A stretch of DNA of 64,000 bases from Bradyrhizobium guangzhouense. GTDB lineage: Bacteria > Pseudomonadota > Alphaproteobacteria > Rhizobiales > Xanthobacteraceae. The position numbers and the translations under genes were made by a program. Below are positions 21,127-30,565 of this stretch, piece after piece. Under the pieces are notes generated by a model. That model ran no database searches, was not told the DNA's origin, and saw only the letters and a program-made list of their open reading frames with translations. Within the stretch, counting starts at the first letter, position 1. Each line of letters begins with the position of its first letter. The DNA is taken from positions 62,001 through 126,000 of the forward strand of contig NZ_CP030053.1 in assembly GCF_004114955.1 (NCBI RefSeq), given 5' to 3'.

Positions 21127-22697
21127 TTTCTGCCATCACCCACATCACGCGCCTGATCCGCGCTGCGTTCGTGTTTGCGCGCGAGGGCGTGTTCGGCGCC
21201 GTCGACCCGAGCCTGGTGCCGCCGCCCGGTCAGCTTGCGCTGAAGCTGGCGCGTCTCGTCGAACGCCGCGGCGTCAAGCAGGGACCGCGGCTCTCGCGCG
21301 CGTTGACGCGCATGGGCCCGGCCTATCTCAAGCTCGGCCAGTTCCTCGCAACGCGCCCCGACGTCGTCGGCTTCAACATGGCCCGCGACCTCGAAAGCCT
21401 GCAGGATCGCCTGCCGCCGTTTTCGCAAGCCGAGGCGGAAGCCGCGATCGCGACGTCGCTGGAGCGGCCGCTGAAGGATATTTTCGTCACATTCGGCCCG
21501 CCGGTGGCGGCCGCCTCGATTGCGCAGGTGCATCGTGGCGAAGTGATGCGTGACGGCATCCGCAAGGCAGTGGCGGTCAAGGTGCTCAGGCCCAACGTGG
21601 CCTCGCGCTTCCGCCGCGACCTCTCCGATTTCTTCTACGTCGCGCACAAGGCCGAAGCCTATTCGGCCGAGGCACGGCGGCTGCGCCTCGTCGAGGTCAT
21701 CAACACCATGTCGCGCTCGGTCGCGATGGAGATGGATTTGCGGCTTGAAGCGGCCGCGCTGTCGGAGATGGCGGAGAATACGGAAGGCGATCCTGATTTC
21801 CGCGTACCTGATGTCGACTGGGACCGCACCACGCACAACGTGCTGACGATGGAGTGGATCGACGGCATCGCGCTGAACGATCACAAGCGCCTGGAAGAGG
21901 CGCAGGTCGATCTGCCCGATCTCGGCCGCAAGGTGATCCAGAGCTTTCTGCGCCACGCGCTGCGCGACGGCTTCTTTCACGCCGACATGCATCCGGGCAA
22001 TCTGTTCCTCGATGACGCCGGCCGCCTCGTCGCGGTCGATTTCGGCATCATGGGCCGGCTCGGCATGAAGGAGCGGCGCTTCCTCGCGGAAATCCTGCTC
22101 GGCTTCATCACCCGCGACTATCGACGCGTCGCCGAAGTGCATTTCGAGGCGGGCTATGTACCCTCGCATCACTCGGTCGAGAATTTCGCGCAAGCGATCC
22201 GCGCCATCGGCGAACCGATCCACAACCGCACCGCCGAGGAGATCTCGATGGCGCGCCTGCTCACGCTGCTGCTCGAGGTCACCGGCCTGTTCGACATGAC
22301 GACGCGGCCCGAGCTGATCCTGCTGCAGAAGACCATGGTGGTGGTCGAGGGTGTGGCGCGCGGCTTCGATCCCAGGCTCGACATCTGGAAGGTCGCCGAT
22401 CCCGTCGTCCGCGAATGGATCGAGCGCAATCTCGGACCTGTCGGCCGTATCCAGGGCGCGATGTCCGGCGCCGGTGTGCTGGGTCACCTGCTTTCGAAAC
22501 TACCCGAGATCGCGAACCGCGCCGTCACCGTGCTGGAGCAGATGGAAGACATGACTCGCGAGGGTCACTTCCTGTCGCCGGACACGATCGAGGCCTTGGG
22601 TCGCAAGGAGGCCAAGAAAGCCCGTGTCAGCACAATCGCGCTCTGCGTCATCGCTGCCGCCTCCATCGGCATTCTCGTCGCCCTGTTGCGCATGTGA
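21123..22697 (+). CDS. ubiB: Ubiquinone biosynthesis kinase-like protein UbiB
   Basis: Membrane-linked atypical kinase/ATPase of the ADCK/UbiB family, needed for ubiquinone synthesis. The family marks are [14 protein letters not shown] (KxGQ motif), the alanine-rich loop [16 protein letters not shown], the catalytic [12 protein letters not shown] and the metal-binding AVDFGIMG. The C-terminus ends in a hydrophobic segment that anchors the protein. The GTG start overlaps the ubiE stop (GTGA). Its TGA stop lies inside the first of two palindromes that precede coaBC. Confidence 0.95.
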   Translation: MISAITHITRLIRAAFVFAREGVFGAVDPSLVPPPGQLALKLARLVERRGVKQGPRLSRALTRMGPAYLKLGQFLATRPDVVGFNMARDLESLQDRLPPFSQAEAEAAIATSLERPLKDIFVTFGPPVAAASIAQVHRGEVMRDGIRKAVAVKVLRPNVASRFRRDLSDFFYVAHKAEAYSAEARRLRLVEVINTMSRSVAMEMDLRLEAAALSEMAENTEGDPDFRVPDVDWDRTTHNVLTMEWIDGIALNDHKRLEEAQVDLPDLGRKVIQSFLRHALRDGFFHADMHPGNLFLDDAGRLVAVDFGIMGRLGMKERRFLAEILLGFITRDYRRVAEVHFEAGYVPSHHSVENFAQAIRAIGEPIHNRTAEEISMARLLTLLLEVTGLFDMTTRPELILLQKTMVVVEGVARGFDPRLDIWKVADPVVREWIERNLGPVGRIQGAMSGAGVLGHLLSKLPEIANRAVTVLEQMEDMTREGHFLSPDTIEALGRKEAKKARVSTIALCVIAAASIGILVALLRM

Positions 22698-22712
22698 TTG
22701 CATTGCAATCAC
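22694..22712. promoter_or_regulatory. Operator-like palindrome 1 before coaBC
   Basis: GTGATTGCA-T-TGCAATCAC, a perfect dyad. It contains GATTGC and GCAATC half-sites three bases apart. It overlaps the ubiB stop codon and lies 23 bases upstream of a second palindrome with the same half-site layout. Confidence 0.7.
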
Positions 22713-22715
22713 GCT

Positions 22716-22736
22716 AATGATAGCATCGCTATCATT
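22716..22736. promoter_or_regulatory. Operator-like palindrome 2 before coaBC
   Basis: Perfect 9-base arms AATGATAGC and GCTATCATT flank ATC. The GATAGC-N3-GCTATC core has the same geometry as palindrome 1. From memory, TGATAGCA/TGCTATCA is the half-site bound by the gonococcal antitoxin FitA, whose fold is encoded at the start of the gene that follows. Confidence 0.75.
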
Positions 22737-22753
22737 CCGTGCTGGAGGGCGTC

Positions 22754-24214
22754 ATGGCAAGCCTGACCATCCGTAAGCTCGACGACACCGTCAAAGCCTA
22801 TCTGCGGCTGCGCTCGGCCAGGAATCACAGGTCGGTCGAGGAAGAGGTCCGGGTCATCCTGCGGGAGCTGATCGAGGGCCGTGAGGAGCCGCTGACGCCG
22901 TTCTCGGCGCCGCCCGAGGCATCTCCCGCGCCGGCGCCCGTGCGCTCCAGCGCCGTCCCCGAGGCCAGCGTCACCCTCATTATCGGCGGCGGGATCGCGG
23001 CCTTCAAATCGCTCGACCTGATCCGCAGGCTGAAGGAACGGCGCATCGAGGTGCGCTGCGTACTGACCAAGGCGGCCGAGCAATTCGTCACGCCGCTCTC
23101 GGTCAGCGCGCTCTCCCATGAGCGCGTCTATATTGATCTGTTCGATCCCCAGAGCGAGTTCGACGCCGGCCATATCCGCCTGGCGCGCGACTGCGACCTG
23201 ATCGTGGTGGCACCGGCGACCGCCGATCTGATGGCGAAGATGGCAAACGGCCATGCCGACGATCTCGCCAGCGCCATCCTGCTCGCGACCAACCGCAAGA
23301 TACTTCTGGCGCCGGCCATGAATCCGCTGATGTGGAACAACGCCGCGACCCGCCGCAACGTCGCGCAGCTTCAGCGCGATGGCGTGCTGCTGATCGGCCC
23401 CAATTCCGGCGAGATGGCGGAAGCGGGCGAAGCCGGCGTCGGCCGCATGTCGGAAGCAATCGAGATCGCCAATGCTGCCGAGAAACTGCTACGGCCGCCG
23501 CTGCCGCGGCCGCTCGCCGGCAAGCGCGTGCTGATCACCGCGGGCCCCACGCACGAGCCGATCGATCCGGTGCGCTATATCGCCAACCGCTCCTCCGGCA
23601 AGCAGGGTTTTGCCATTGCTGCCGCAGCGCAAGCCGCGGGCGCGGAAGTGATCCTGGTGAGCGGCCCTGTGGATCTCGACGATCCCGCCGGCGTCACCGT
23701 GAAGCACGTGGAATCGGCGCGGCAGATGCTGGAGCAGGTGCAATCGGCGCTTCCCGCCGACATCGCGATCTTCGCTGCCGCCGTCGCCGACTGGCGCGTT
23801 GCCGTCGAGGGCGAGCAGAAGCTGAAGAAGACCGCGGCCGGCATGCCGCCGCTTCAATTGGTCGAAAACCCCGACATCCTCGCCACGATCTCGAAGCTCG
23901 CCGACAAACGTCCGCCGCTGGTGATCGGCTTCGCCGCCGAGACCGAGCATCTCATCGACAACGCGAAGTCGAAACTCGCGCGCAAGGGCTGCGACTGGAT
24001 CGTCGCCAACGACGTCTCGCCTGCATCAGGCGTGATGGGCGGCGACCGCAACACCGTGCATCTCATCAGCAAGAATGCCGAGAACAACGGCGAGCTCACA
24101 GTTGATTCCTGGCCCGTCATGACCAAGGAACAGGTCGCCATCGAACTGGTCGCGCATATCGTGAAAAGCGTGACCGACAAATCCGTCGACAAATCGTTGG
24201 AGCCGGCCTCTTGA
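22754..24214 (+). CDS. coaBC: Ribbon-helix-helix domain fused to phosphopantothenoylcysteine synthetase/decarboxylase CoaBC
   Basis: Makes 4'-phosphopantetheine for coenzyme A: the CoaB half ligates cysteine to phosphopantothenate and the CoaC half decarboxylates the product. With the ATG at 22754 (GGAGGG ribosome site) the protein has 486 residues, longer than the usual 400 or so. Residues 1-42 ([20 protein letters not shown] onward) match the FitA/VapB antitoxin DNA-binding domain. A Pro/Ala linker spans about 43-71. The flavin CoaC domain follows with catalytic His140 (AGHIRLARD) and Asn190 (LAPAMN), then CoaB ([28 protein letters not shown]). The substrate-flap Cys of E. coli CoaC is not seen ([15 protein letters not shown]). 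The stop overlaps the TTG start of dut. A GTG at 22739 is the alternative start. Confidence 0.9.
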   Translation: MASLTIRKLDDTVKAYLRLRSARNHRSVEEEVRVILRELIEGREEPLTPFSAPPEASPAPAPVRSSAVPEASVTLIIGGGIAAFKSLDLIRRLKERRIEVRCVLTKAAEQFVTPLSVSALSHERVYIDLFDPQSEFDAGHIRLARDCDLIVVAPATADLMAKMANGHADDLASAILLATNRKILLAPAMNPLMWNNAATRRNVAQLQRDGVLLIGPNSGEMAEAGEAGVGRMSEAIEIANAAEKLLRPPLPRPLAGKRVLITAGPTHEPIDPVRYIANRSSGKQGFAIAAAAQAAGAEVILVSGPVDLDDPAGVTVKHVESARQMLEQVQSALPADIAIFAAAVADWRVAVEGEQKLKKTAAGMPPLQLVENPDILATISKLADKRPPLVIGFAAETEHLIDNAKSKLARKGCDWIVANDVSPASGVMGGDRNTVHLISKNAENNGELTVDSWPVMTKEQVAIELVAHIVKSVTDKSVDKSLEPAS

Positions 24215-24669
24215 GCAGCAAAGTCACGGTCGAACTGCAACGCCTGCCGCACGCGGAAGGCTTGGCCCTGCCGGCGTACCAGACCGCAGAGGCCGCCGGC
24301 CTCGATCTGATGGCGGCGGTGCCGGAGGGCGAGCCGATGACGCTCGCGCCGGGCCAATACGCGCTGGTGCCGACCGGGCTTGCGATTGCCTTACCGCCCG
24401 GGCACGAGGCCCAGGTGCGGCCGCGCTCCGGCCTTGCGGCCAAGCACGGCGTCACCGTGCTGAACTCGCCCGGTACTGTCGACGCCGACTATCGCGGTGA
24501 GATCAAGGTGATCCTGATCAACCACGGCCCGGCGCCATTCGTGATCAAGCGCGGCGAGCGCATCGCGCAGCTGGTGATTGCGCCCGTGGTGCAGGCCGCG
24601 CTGGTTCCGGTGGCGACGCTGTCGCCGACCGATCGCGGCGCCGGCGGGTTTGGGTCGACGGGGCGGTAA
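24211..24669 (+). CDS. dut: Deoxyuridine 5'-triphosphate nucleotidohydrolase (dUTPase)
   Basis: Hydrolyses dUTP to dUMP, which keeps uracil out of DNA and feeds dTMP synthesis. All five trimeric-dUTPase motifs are present: [54 protein letters not shown]; and the C-terminal [11 protein letters not shown] that closes the site. The 152-residue length is normal. The TTG start overlaps the coaBC stop. This pairing of coaBC and dut is common in bacteria. Confidence 0.95.
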   Translation: MSSKVTVELQRLPHAEGLALPAYQTAEAAGLDLMAAVPEGEPMTLAPGQYALVPTGLAIALPPGHEAQVRPRSGLAAKHGVTVLNSPGTVDADYRGEIKVILINHGPAPFVIKRGERIAQLVIAPVVQAALVPVATLSPTDRGAGGFGSTGR

Positions 24670-25042
24670 GCCGAGCTGCGAGTTGGTCTCACCTCTCCCG
24701 CTTGCGGGAGAAGTCGCGCCGAAGGCGCGGGTGAGGGTTCTTTCCTCCGGGGGAGTGTCCCGGTGTGGAGAGAGCCCTCTCCCCAACCCTCCCCCGCAAG
24801 CGGGGGAGGGAGCGCACCTTGCTTCGCGGAAACAATCTCATCAGCCGCTAACACCCAGCACCACCAACCAAATCACCGCAGAATTACGTGAGGCTGGAAC
24901 TCCTCGCCGCGCATTTTTTTGGGGCCGGGTTTGCGTTCACGGTCTGGACTCTTACCGGTGGAGTCGCGGTGGGGGTATTGTCGTTTGATTCGCGCGCGAC
25001 GGGGGTCGCCGCGAGGTCAATTCGTGCGGTCTTGGGGCAACT
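24670..25042. other. 373-base region between dut and divL
   Basis: The first part (24690-24811) is a palindromic repeat of family C. The rest up to the divL start should hold its promoter. I see no clear CtrA box (TTAA-N7-TTAA) or gene. Confidence 0.5.
24690..24811. repeat. Palindromic repeat, family C, copy 1
   Basis: Begins CACCTCTCCCGCTTGCGGGAG and ends CCTCCCCCGCAAGCGGGGGAGG, with GGTGAGGGTTCTTTCCTC inside. The copy at 61111-61261 has the same parts in the opposite orientation (GGAAAGAACCCTCACC). Confidence 0.75.
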
Positions 25043-27547
25043 ATGTCAGGCGTGATCGTGTCGATGCGTCGGACGCTGCTGTCGTGCACTTCGTTGGCGC
25101 GCAACAGCCTGTTGGGAGGCGCTCTCGCGGCGCTGTTGCCGGCTGAGCCGGCTGATGCCGCCGACCTCGTCGACACACTCTCGATATTGCTGGATTTCAA
25201 CCGGCAGGAGCTCGCGGTGCTCGCCACCGCGCTGGCTCTGCTCGGCTTCACGGTCGTGGCTGCAATCCTGTTGATGCGGACTCGCGTGCGCACGGCCAAG
25301 AACGAGGCGGCGCTGCAGGAGCGGATCCGGGAACTCCAGTTGCAGACCGACCGCTTCGGCGCACTGCTGTTCGCCGAGCCGCAGATCCTGATCTCGTGGC
25401 CGGCGGGCGATGATCGCGCGCAAATCTCGGGCGACATCTCCATGGTGGTGCCACGCGACTCGTCGCCGCAGCGCGTGCTCGCCTTCGGAACCTGGCTGCC
25501 GCCGGAACCGGCGCTGCAAATGGATCACGCCGTCGACGGCTTGCGCGAGCGCGGCGATGGTTTCCAGCTGACGCTGACCACCGCCAACGGCCATACGCTG
25601 GAAGCGCTGGGCCGCGCCATCGGCGGCCAGGCCATTGTCCGGATTCGCGAACTCTCCGGCCTGCGGCGCGATCTCGCCGAGACCAATCTGCGCTACAAGG
25701 CGCTCTCGGACGAGACCGAGATGCTGCGCGGCTTCGCCACCGCCGCGCCATGGCCGATCTGGGCCAAGGGCGAGAACGGCGCGCTGACCTTCGCCAATCC
25801 GGCCTATGTGCGGGCGACCGAGGCCACGAGCATCGCGGATGCCCAGGACCGCAGGCTCGAGCTGCTCGATAGCGCCGACCGCAGCGCGATGGAGCGCAGC
25901 CTGAAGGATACCGCTCACTTCACCTCGCGGCTGCCGATCGTGATCAGCGGCGAGCGGCGCATGTACGACGTGCGCTCCGTCAATGTCGGCCACGGCAGTG
26001 TCGGTGTCGCGATCGACGCATCCGAAGCCGATGCCCTGAGCGCGGCGCTGGTGCGGATGGCGGAGGCGCATCGCCGCACGCTCGACCAGCTCTCGTCGGG
26101 CGTTGCCGTGTTCGACGGCCAGCGCCGTCTTGCCTTCTACAACGATTCCTACCGGCGGCTGTGGGACCTCGATCGCAATTTCCTCGACACCCACCCCGAC
26201 GATTCCAGCGTGCTCGACCAGCTTCGCGCCGCGCGCAAATTACAGGAGCAGCCTGATTTCCGCGCCTGGAAGGCCAAGCTGCACGAGGCCTATCGCGCGG
26301 TCGAGGCCGCCAAGGACACCTGGTACCTGCCCGACGGCCGCGCGCTCTCGGTCGTCACCACGCCGAACCCCGAGGGCGGCGTCACCTATCTGTTCGACGA
26401 CGTCACCGAGAGCCTCGAGCTCGCCCGCCGCTTCGACGGCATGATCCGGGTGCAGCGCGAGACGCTGGACAGCCTCGCCGAGGGCGTCGCCGTGTTCGGC
26501 AGCAACGGCAAGGCGCAGCTGTTCAATCCGGCTTTCCTGCGGATGTGGAAGCTCTCCAACGACGCCATGCGCGAGGAGCCGCATATCCAGACCGTCGAAG
26601 GCTGGTGCCATCAGCTGTTCGACGATCCCGTGGTGTGGCGCCAGATCCGCGAGGCCATCACCTCGATCGAGAACCGCAGCGACGTGCCGCTCAAGCTGGA
26701 GCGCAAGGACGGCAGCGTGCTCGACGGCATGATCCGGCCGCTGCACGACGGCGCGACCATGCTGACTTTCCTCGACATCACCGACACCGAGAATGTCGAG
26801 CGCGCGCTGCGCGAGCGCAACGAGGCGCTGGAGGCGGCCGACCAGATGAAGGTGGATTTCGTCCACCACGTCTCCTACGAGCTGCGCTCGCCGCTCACCA
26901 CCATCATCGGCTTCGCGCATTTCCTCAGCGATCCCTCGACCGGGCCGCTGACGCCGAAGCAGGCCGAATATCTCGACTACGTCACCAAATCGACCAACGC
27001 GCTGCTGGCGCTGACCAACAACATCCTCGATCTCGCCACCATCGATGCCGGCGCCATGAAGCTGGAGCTCGGCCCGGTCGACGTCAGCAAGACCATCGAG
27101 CTTGCCGCCGAAGGTATCCAGGACCGGCTCGCCACCGATCGCATCCGCCTCAAGGTCGAGATCGCGCCCGATGTCGGCAGCTTCATCGGCGACGAGAAGC
27201 GCGTGGTGCAGGTGCTCTATAACCTCCTCGCCAATGCCGTCGGCTTCTCGCCGCAGGATTCCACCGTCGGCATCAGCGCGCGCCGCACCGAGCGCAGCGT
27301 GGTCTTCATTGTGACAGATTCCGGACCTGGAATACCTGCCGACATGAAGGACAAGGTGTTCAACTGGTTCGAAAGCCGCTCGCAAGGCTCGCGTCATCGC
27401 GGCGCCGGCCTCGGGCTGTCGCTGGTGCGCTCCTTCGTCGAGCTGCATGGCGGCAAGATTCAGGTGGATTCGGTCGTCGGCAAAGGCACGGTCGTCACTT
27501 GCGACTTCCCGACCGACCAGGCGGCGCATCGCGACGCCGCCGAATGA
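25043..27547 (+). CDS. divL: DivL-type cell-cycle histidine-kinase homolog with Tyr at the phospho-acceptor site
   Basis: A membrane signalling protein of 834 residues. One transmembrane helix lies at about 57-78, followed by several PAS-like domains (about 90-590), a dimerisation helix (about 598-665) and an ATPase domain. The H-box reads FVHHVSYELRSPLTTIIGF: Tyr612 (codon TAC at 26876) stands where other kinases have His. This is the hallmark of Caulobacter DivL, which reads the state of DivK and controls CckA and CtrA. The ATP-binding N, G1 and G2 boxes remain (YNLLANAVGFS; DSGPGIP; GAGLGLSLV). The TGA overlaps the ATG of the next gene. Confidence 0.88.
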   Translation: MSGVIVSMRRTLLSCTSLARNSLLGGALAALLPAEPADAADLVDTLSILLDFNRQELAVLATALALLGFTVVAAILLMRTRVRTAKNEAALQERIRELQLQTDRFGALLFAEPQILISWPAGDDRAQISGDISMVVPRDSSPQRVLAFGTWLPPEPALQMDHAVDGLRERGDGFQLTLTTANGHTLEALGRAIGGQAIVRIRELSGLRRDLAETNLRYKALSDETEMLRGFATAAPWPIWAKGENGALTFANPAYVRATEATSIADAQDRRLELLDSADRSAMERSLKDTAHFTSRLPIVISGERRMYDVRSVNVGHGSVGVAIDASEADALSAALVRMAEAHRRTLDQLSSGVAVFDGQRRLAFYNDSYRRLWDLDRNFLDTHPDDSSVLDQLRAARKLQEQPDFRAWKAKLHEAYRAVEAAKDTWYLPDGRALSVVTTPNPEGGVTYLFDDVTESLELARRFDGMIRVQRETLDSLAEGVAVFGSNGKAQLFNPAFLRMWKLSNDAMREEPHIQTVEGWCHQLFDDPVVWRQIREAITSIENRSDVPLKLERKDGSVLDGMIRPLHDGATMLTFLDITDTENVERALRERNEALEAADQMKVDFVHHVSYELRSPLTTIIGFAHFLSDPSTGPLTPKQAEYLDYVTKSTNALLALTNNILDLATIDAGAMKLELGPVDVSKTIELAAEGIQDRLATDRIRLKVEIAPDVGSFIGDEKRVVQVLYNLLANAVGFSPQDSTVGISARRTERSVVFIVTDSGPGIPADMKDKVFNWFESRSQGSRHRGAGLGLSLVRSFVELHGGKIQVDSVVGKGTVVTCDFPTDQAAHRDAAE

Positions 27548-29076
27548 GCGAACCCGCCAAACTCTCCGTCGCGCTCCACAACGAGACGGCGACCGCGCAA
27601 TTGATGGCCGACCTCGCGCTGCTGGTCGGCCCCGGCGACACCATCACGCTGACAGGGGATCTCGGTGCCGGCAAGACGGCCGCGGCCCGCAGCCTGATCC
27701 GCTATCTCGCCGGCGACGACGCGCTGGAAGTGCCGAGCCCGACCTTCACGCTGGTGCAGAGTTACGAGCTCGCAGCCTTTGCCGTGATGCATGCCGACCT
27801 CTACCGCGTCGAGGACGAGAGCGAGCTCGAGGAGATCGGATTGTCGCCGCTGCCCGACGCGACGCTGGTGCTGATCGAATGGCCCGAGCGTGCGCCATCG
27901 GCCATGCCTGAAGACCGCATCGACATCGCGCTGACACATCGCCCGGCGCTGGGCTCGAATGCGCGCGCCGCCGACATCACCGGCTACGGCAAGAGTGCAG
28001 CCACCGTTGCTCGGCTGAAGACGCTGCGCGAATTCCTCGAGGCGTCAGGCTATGTCGATGCGACGCGCAAGCACATGCCCGGCGATGCCTCGACGCGCTC
28101 CTATGCGCGCCTGATCCGCGACGACGGCAGCGTCATCCTGATGAACTCGCCGCAGCGCCCGGATGGCGCTGCGACCTACAATGGAAAGTCCTACAGCGCC
28201 GCGGTGCATCTGGCTGAGAACATCAAGCCGTTCGTCGCGATCGACGAAGGTTTGCGCGCGGCGGGGATCTCGGCGCCGAAAATCCACCATTGCGACCTCG
28301 ACCATGGCTTTCTGATCTCGGAAGATTTCGGCAGCGAAGGCGTGATCGAAGGCAATCCGCCGCGGCCGATTCCCGAACGCTATGAAGCCGCGACCGACGT
28401 GCTGGCCGTGCTCCACGGCAAGACGCTGCCGGAGACGCTGCCGCTGGACGGGCAGACCTATGCCATTCCGGCCTGGAACACCGAGGCGCTGCTGATCGAG
28501 ATCGGCTTGATGGCTGAATGGTATCTGCCCGATCGCAACGCGCCATTGAGCAGCGAGAAGCGCGCGGAATTCTTCGCGATGTGGCGCGAGCTCCTGAAGA
28601 AGCCACTGGCCGCGCCAAAGACCTGGGTCATCCGCGACTACCATTCGCCGAACCTGATCTGGCTCGCGGATCGCTCCGGCATGGCGCGCGTCGGCGTGAT
28701 CGACTTCCAGGACACCGTGCTCGGCCCGCGCGCCTATGACGTGGTGTCGCTGCTTCAGGACGCCCGCATCGACGTGCCCGAGAGCCTCGAGCTGACGCTG
28801 CTGTCGCGCTACATCAAGACGCGCCGTGCAGGAGACGCGAGCTTCGATGCGGCCGGCTTTGCCGAGCTCTATGCCATCATGTCGGCGCAGCGCAACACGC
28901 GCCTGCTCGGCACCTTCGCCCGGCTCAACCGCCGCGACGGCAAGCCGCATTATCTGCGCCACCAGCCGCGGATCTGGACCTATCTTCAGCGCTCGCTCGC
29001 GCATCCGGCCCTCGTGCATTTGCGCGACTGGTATCTCGCCAACGTCCCGCCGCCGCAAAGGCCGCCTGGAGGCTGA
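27544..29076 (+). CDS. Fusion of TsaE ATPase and AmgK-like sugar phosphotransferase
   Basis: Residues 1-150 are TsaE, the ATPase that supports t6A formation at tRNA position 37 (P-loop LTGDLGAGKTAAARS; SPTFTLVQSYE; HADLYRVED). Residues about 170-505 are an aminoglycoside-phosphotransferase-like kinase (catalytic WVIRDYHSPNLIWL; metal-binding VGVIDFQDTVLGP) resembling AmgK, which phosphorylates the anomeric position of MurNAc or GlcNAc. A MurU-like gene follows 530 bases later, which supports the AmgK assignment. The same fusion is known in other alphaproteobacteria. The ATG at 27544 overlaps the divL stop; an upstream in-frame Met is inside divL. Confidence 0.9.
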   Translation: MSEPAKLSVALHNETATAQLMADLALLVGPGDTITLTGDLGAGKTAAARSLIRYLAGDDALEVPSPTFTLVQSYELAAFAVMHADLYRVEDESELEEIGLSPLPDATLVLIEWPERAPSAMPEDRIDIALTHRPALGSNARAADITGYGKSAATVARLKTLREFLEASGYVDATRKHMPGDASTRSYARLIRDDGSVILMNSPQRPDGAATYNGKSYSAAVHLAENIKPFVAIDEGLRAAGISAPKIHHCDLDHGFLISEDFGSEGVIEGNPPRPIPERYEAATDVLAVLHGKTLPETLPLDGQTYAIPAWNTEALLIEIGLMAEWYLPDRNAPLSSEKRAEFFAMWRELLKKPLAAPKTWVIRDYHSPNLIWLADRSGMARVGVIDFQDTVLGPRAYDVVSLLQDARIDVPESLELTLLSRYIKTRRAGDASFDAAGFAELYAIMSAQRNTRLLGTFARLNRRDGKPHYLRHQPRIWTYLQRSLAHPALVHLRDWYLANVPPPQRPPGG

Positions 29077-29164
29077 GCCGGAACCGATTTACCGGCTGTT
29101 AGCCATCACACCGGTATCATCGCCCGCGGGCAGCCGGACAAGGACGGGCTGGAGCTTGAGGCAG

Positions 29165-29482
29165 ATGGCGGTCAAGACGGATCATCGCGGGAATAACAGG
29201 GTTGTTTTCGAGCGCGGGGTTTTGGCCCAGATGATGGGCATTGACGGCACCTGGCGGCGCGAATGCACCATGGAGGACGTCTCCGAGAGCGGCGCCAAGC
29301 TGACCATCGACGGCTCGGTCGAGGGTCTGCATCTGAAGGAATTCTTTCTGGTGCTGTCGTCCACCGGGCTCGCTTATCGGCGCTGCGAACTGGCCTGGGT
29401 GAATGGCGACCAGATCGGCGTCAATTTCCTGAAGGTCGGCGACAAGAAGAAAAAGGCGCGTTCCACAGCCGTCGGGGCGTGA
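29165..29482 (+). CDS. PilZ-domain protein
   Basis: Short 105-residue protein starting at 29165 after a GAGG site. The PilZ marks are a basic HRGNNRVVF segment and EDVSESGAKLTI (D-x-S-x-x-G), which in active members bind cyclic di-GMP. The spacing between them is about 25 residues, as in the family. The C-terminus is lysine-rich. It sits between the TsaE/AmgK fusion and murU, so it may be transcribed with them, but its partner is unknown. Confidence 0.8.
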   Translation: MAVKTDHRGNNRVVFERGVLAQMMGIDGTWRRECTMEDVSESGAKLTIDGSVEGLHLKEFFLVLSSTGLAYRRCELAWVNGDQIGVNFLKVGDKKKKARSTAVGA

Positions 29483-29605
29483 CGGCAACACACGTCGCAC
29501 AACCGTCACGGCGGGAGCTTAAGGCCGTTGAGATGCGGTGCGGCCGACTGCGGTCCGTGCTAGGATTGCTGCAAACGCGAATTCGAGGTTCGAGAAAGCC
29601 AAAGC

Positions 29606-30328
29606 ATGTCCGTCAAACCGACCAAAGCCATGGTGCTCGCCGCGGGGTTCGGCCTGCGCATGCGTCCGCTGACGGACAAGATGCCGAAGCCGATGGTGCC
29701 GGTGGCCGGCCAGCCGCTGCTCGACCACGTGCTCGACAAGCTCGCCCAGGCCGGCGTCACCGACGCAGTGGTCAACGTGCACTATCTGCCCGACCAGATC
29801 ATCGCGCACACCAGAGCGCGCCAGCATCCGCGCGTGACCATCTCGGATGAACGCGACCAGGTGCTCGGCACCGGCGGCGGCGTGGTCAAGGCACTGCCGC
29901 TGCTCGGCGATGCGCCGTTCTTCCACGTCAATTCCGACACGCTGTGGATCGACGGCGTGCGCTCCAATTTGACGCGGCTCGCGGAAAATTTCGACCCCGC
30001 AAGCATGGACATCCTGCTGCTGATGGCGCCGACCGCAACCAGCATCGGCTATAGCGGCCGCGGCGATTACGGCATGCTGCCCGACGGCGCCCTGCGCAAG
30101 CGCAAGGAAAAAGAGATCGTCCCGTTCGTCTATGCGGGCGCGGCGATCCTGTCGCCTAAGATCTTCGAAGGCGCGCCGCAGGGCGAATTCTCGCTGACCA
30201 AGATGTTCGACCGCGCCAACGAGCAGGAGCGCCTGTTCGGCCTTCGCCTCGACGGCGTCTGGATGCATGTCGGCACGCCCGATGCGGTCCACGCCGCGGA
30301 AGAGGCTTTTCTGGAGAGCGTGGCGTAG
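29606..30328 (+). CDS. murU: MurU-like nucleotidyltransferase
   Basis: A 240-residue sugar-phosphate nucleotidyltransferase. The signature AMVLAAGFGLRMRPLTDKMPKPMVPVAGQ holds the nucleotide-binding loop and catalytic Lys. Also seen are TGGGVVKALPLLG, the metal-binding HVNSDTLW and the closing WMHVGTPDAV. MurU makes UDP-MurNAc from MurNAc-1-phosphate in the recycling route that bypasses de novo synthesis and fosfomycin. The neighbouring AmgK-like kinase supplies the substrate, so the pair is coherent. A general mannose- or glucose-1-phosphate enzyme is the alternative. Confidence 0.83.
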   Translation: MSVKPTKAMVLAAGFGLRMRPLTDKMPKPMVPVAGQPLLDHVLDKLAQAGVTDAVVNVHYLPDQIIAHTRARQHPRVTISDERDQVLGTGGGVVKALPLLGDAPFFHVNSDTLWIDGVRSNLTRLAENFDPASMDILLLMAPTATSIGYSGRGDYGMLPDGALRKRKEKEIVPFVYAGAAILSPKIFEGAPQGEFSLTKMFDRANEQERLFGLRLDGVWMHVGTPDAVHAAEEAFLESVA

Positions 30329-30340
30329 GGGCCGCTCCTG

Positions 30341-30472
30341 TGTCCCCGACGCGGTGCGGCGCGAAGTGCCGCTCCGCAGAGCCGGGCACCACGTCGCCAC
30401 AATCACTATGACGCAGCATGGGCCCGGCTCAGCAACGCGTCATTTCTTGCCGCGTTGCATCCGGGGCACGCG
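30341..30472. repeat. Long palindromic repeat, family B, copy 2
   Basis: TGTCCCCGACGCGGTGCGGCG on the left and GCGTTGCATCCGGGGCACGCG on the right enclose the GCAGAGCCGGGCACC / GGCCCGGCTCAGCAACGCG dyad also seen at 16240 and 39457. It lies between murU and addB, on the same transcript direction. Confidence 0.75.
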
Positions 30473-30565
30473 ACCGGTCGCAAACAGCGGGGACTATCTC
30501 CTCCCCACCCATGACCATTCTCGCCCGCGTCCCTATATTGCCTGATCCTTCGAATCAGGCAGCTC

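Noticed and set aside
20985..22487. 500-residue minus-strand frame opposite ubiB
   Set aside because: Mirror frame of ubiB, whose kinase motifs and coupled start are unmistakable.
22739..22753. GTG at 22739 as the coaBC start
   Set aside because: It would place the GGAGGG ribosome site inside the gene and start only three bases after palindrome 2. The ATG at 22754 gives the usual antitoxin-type N-terminus.
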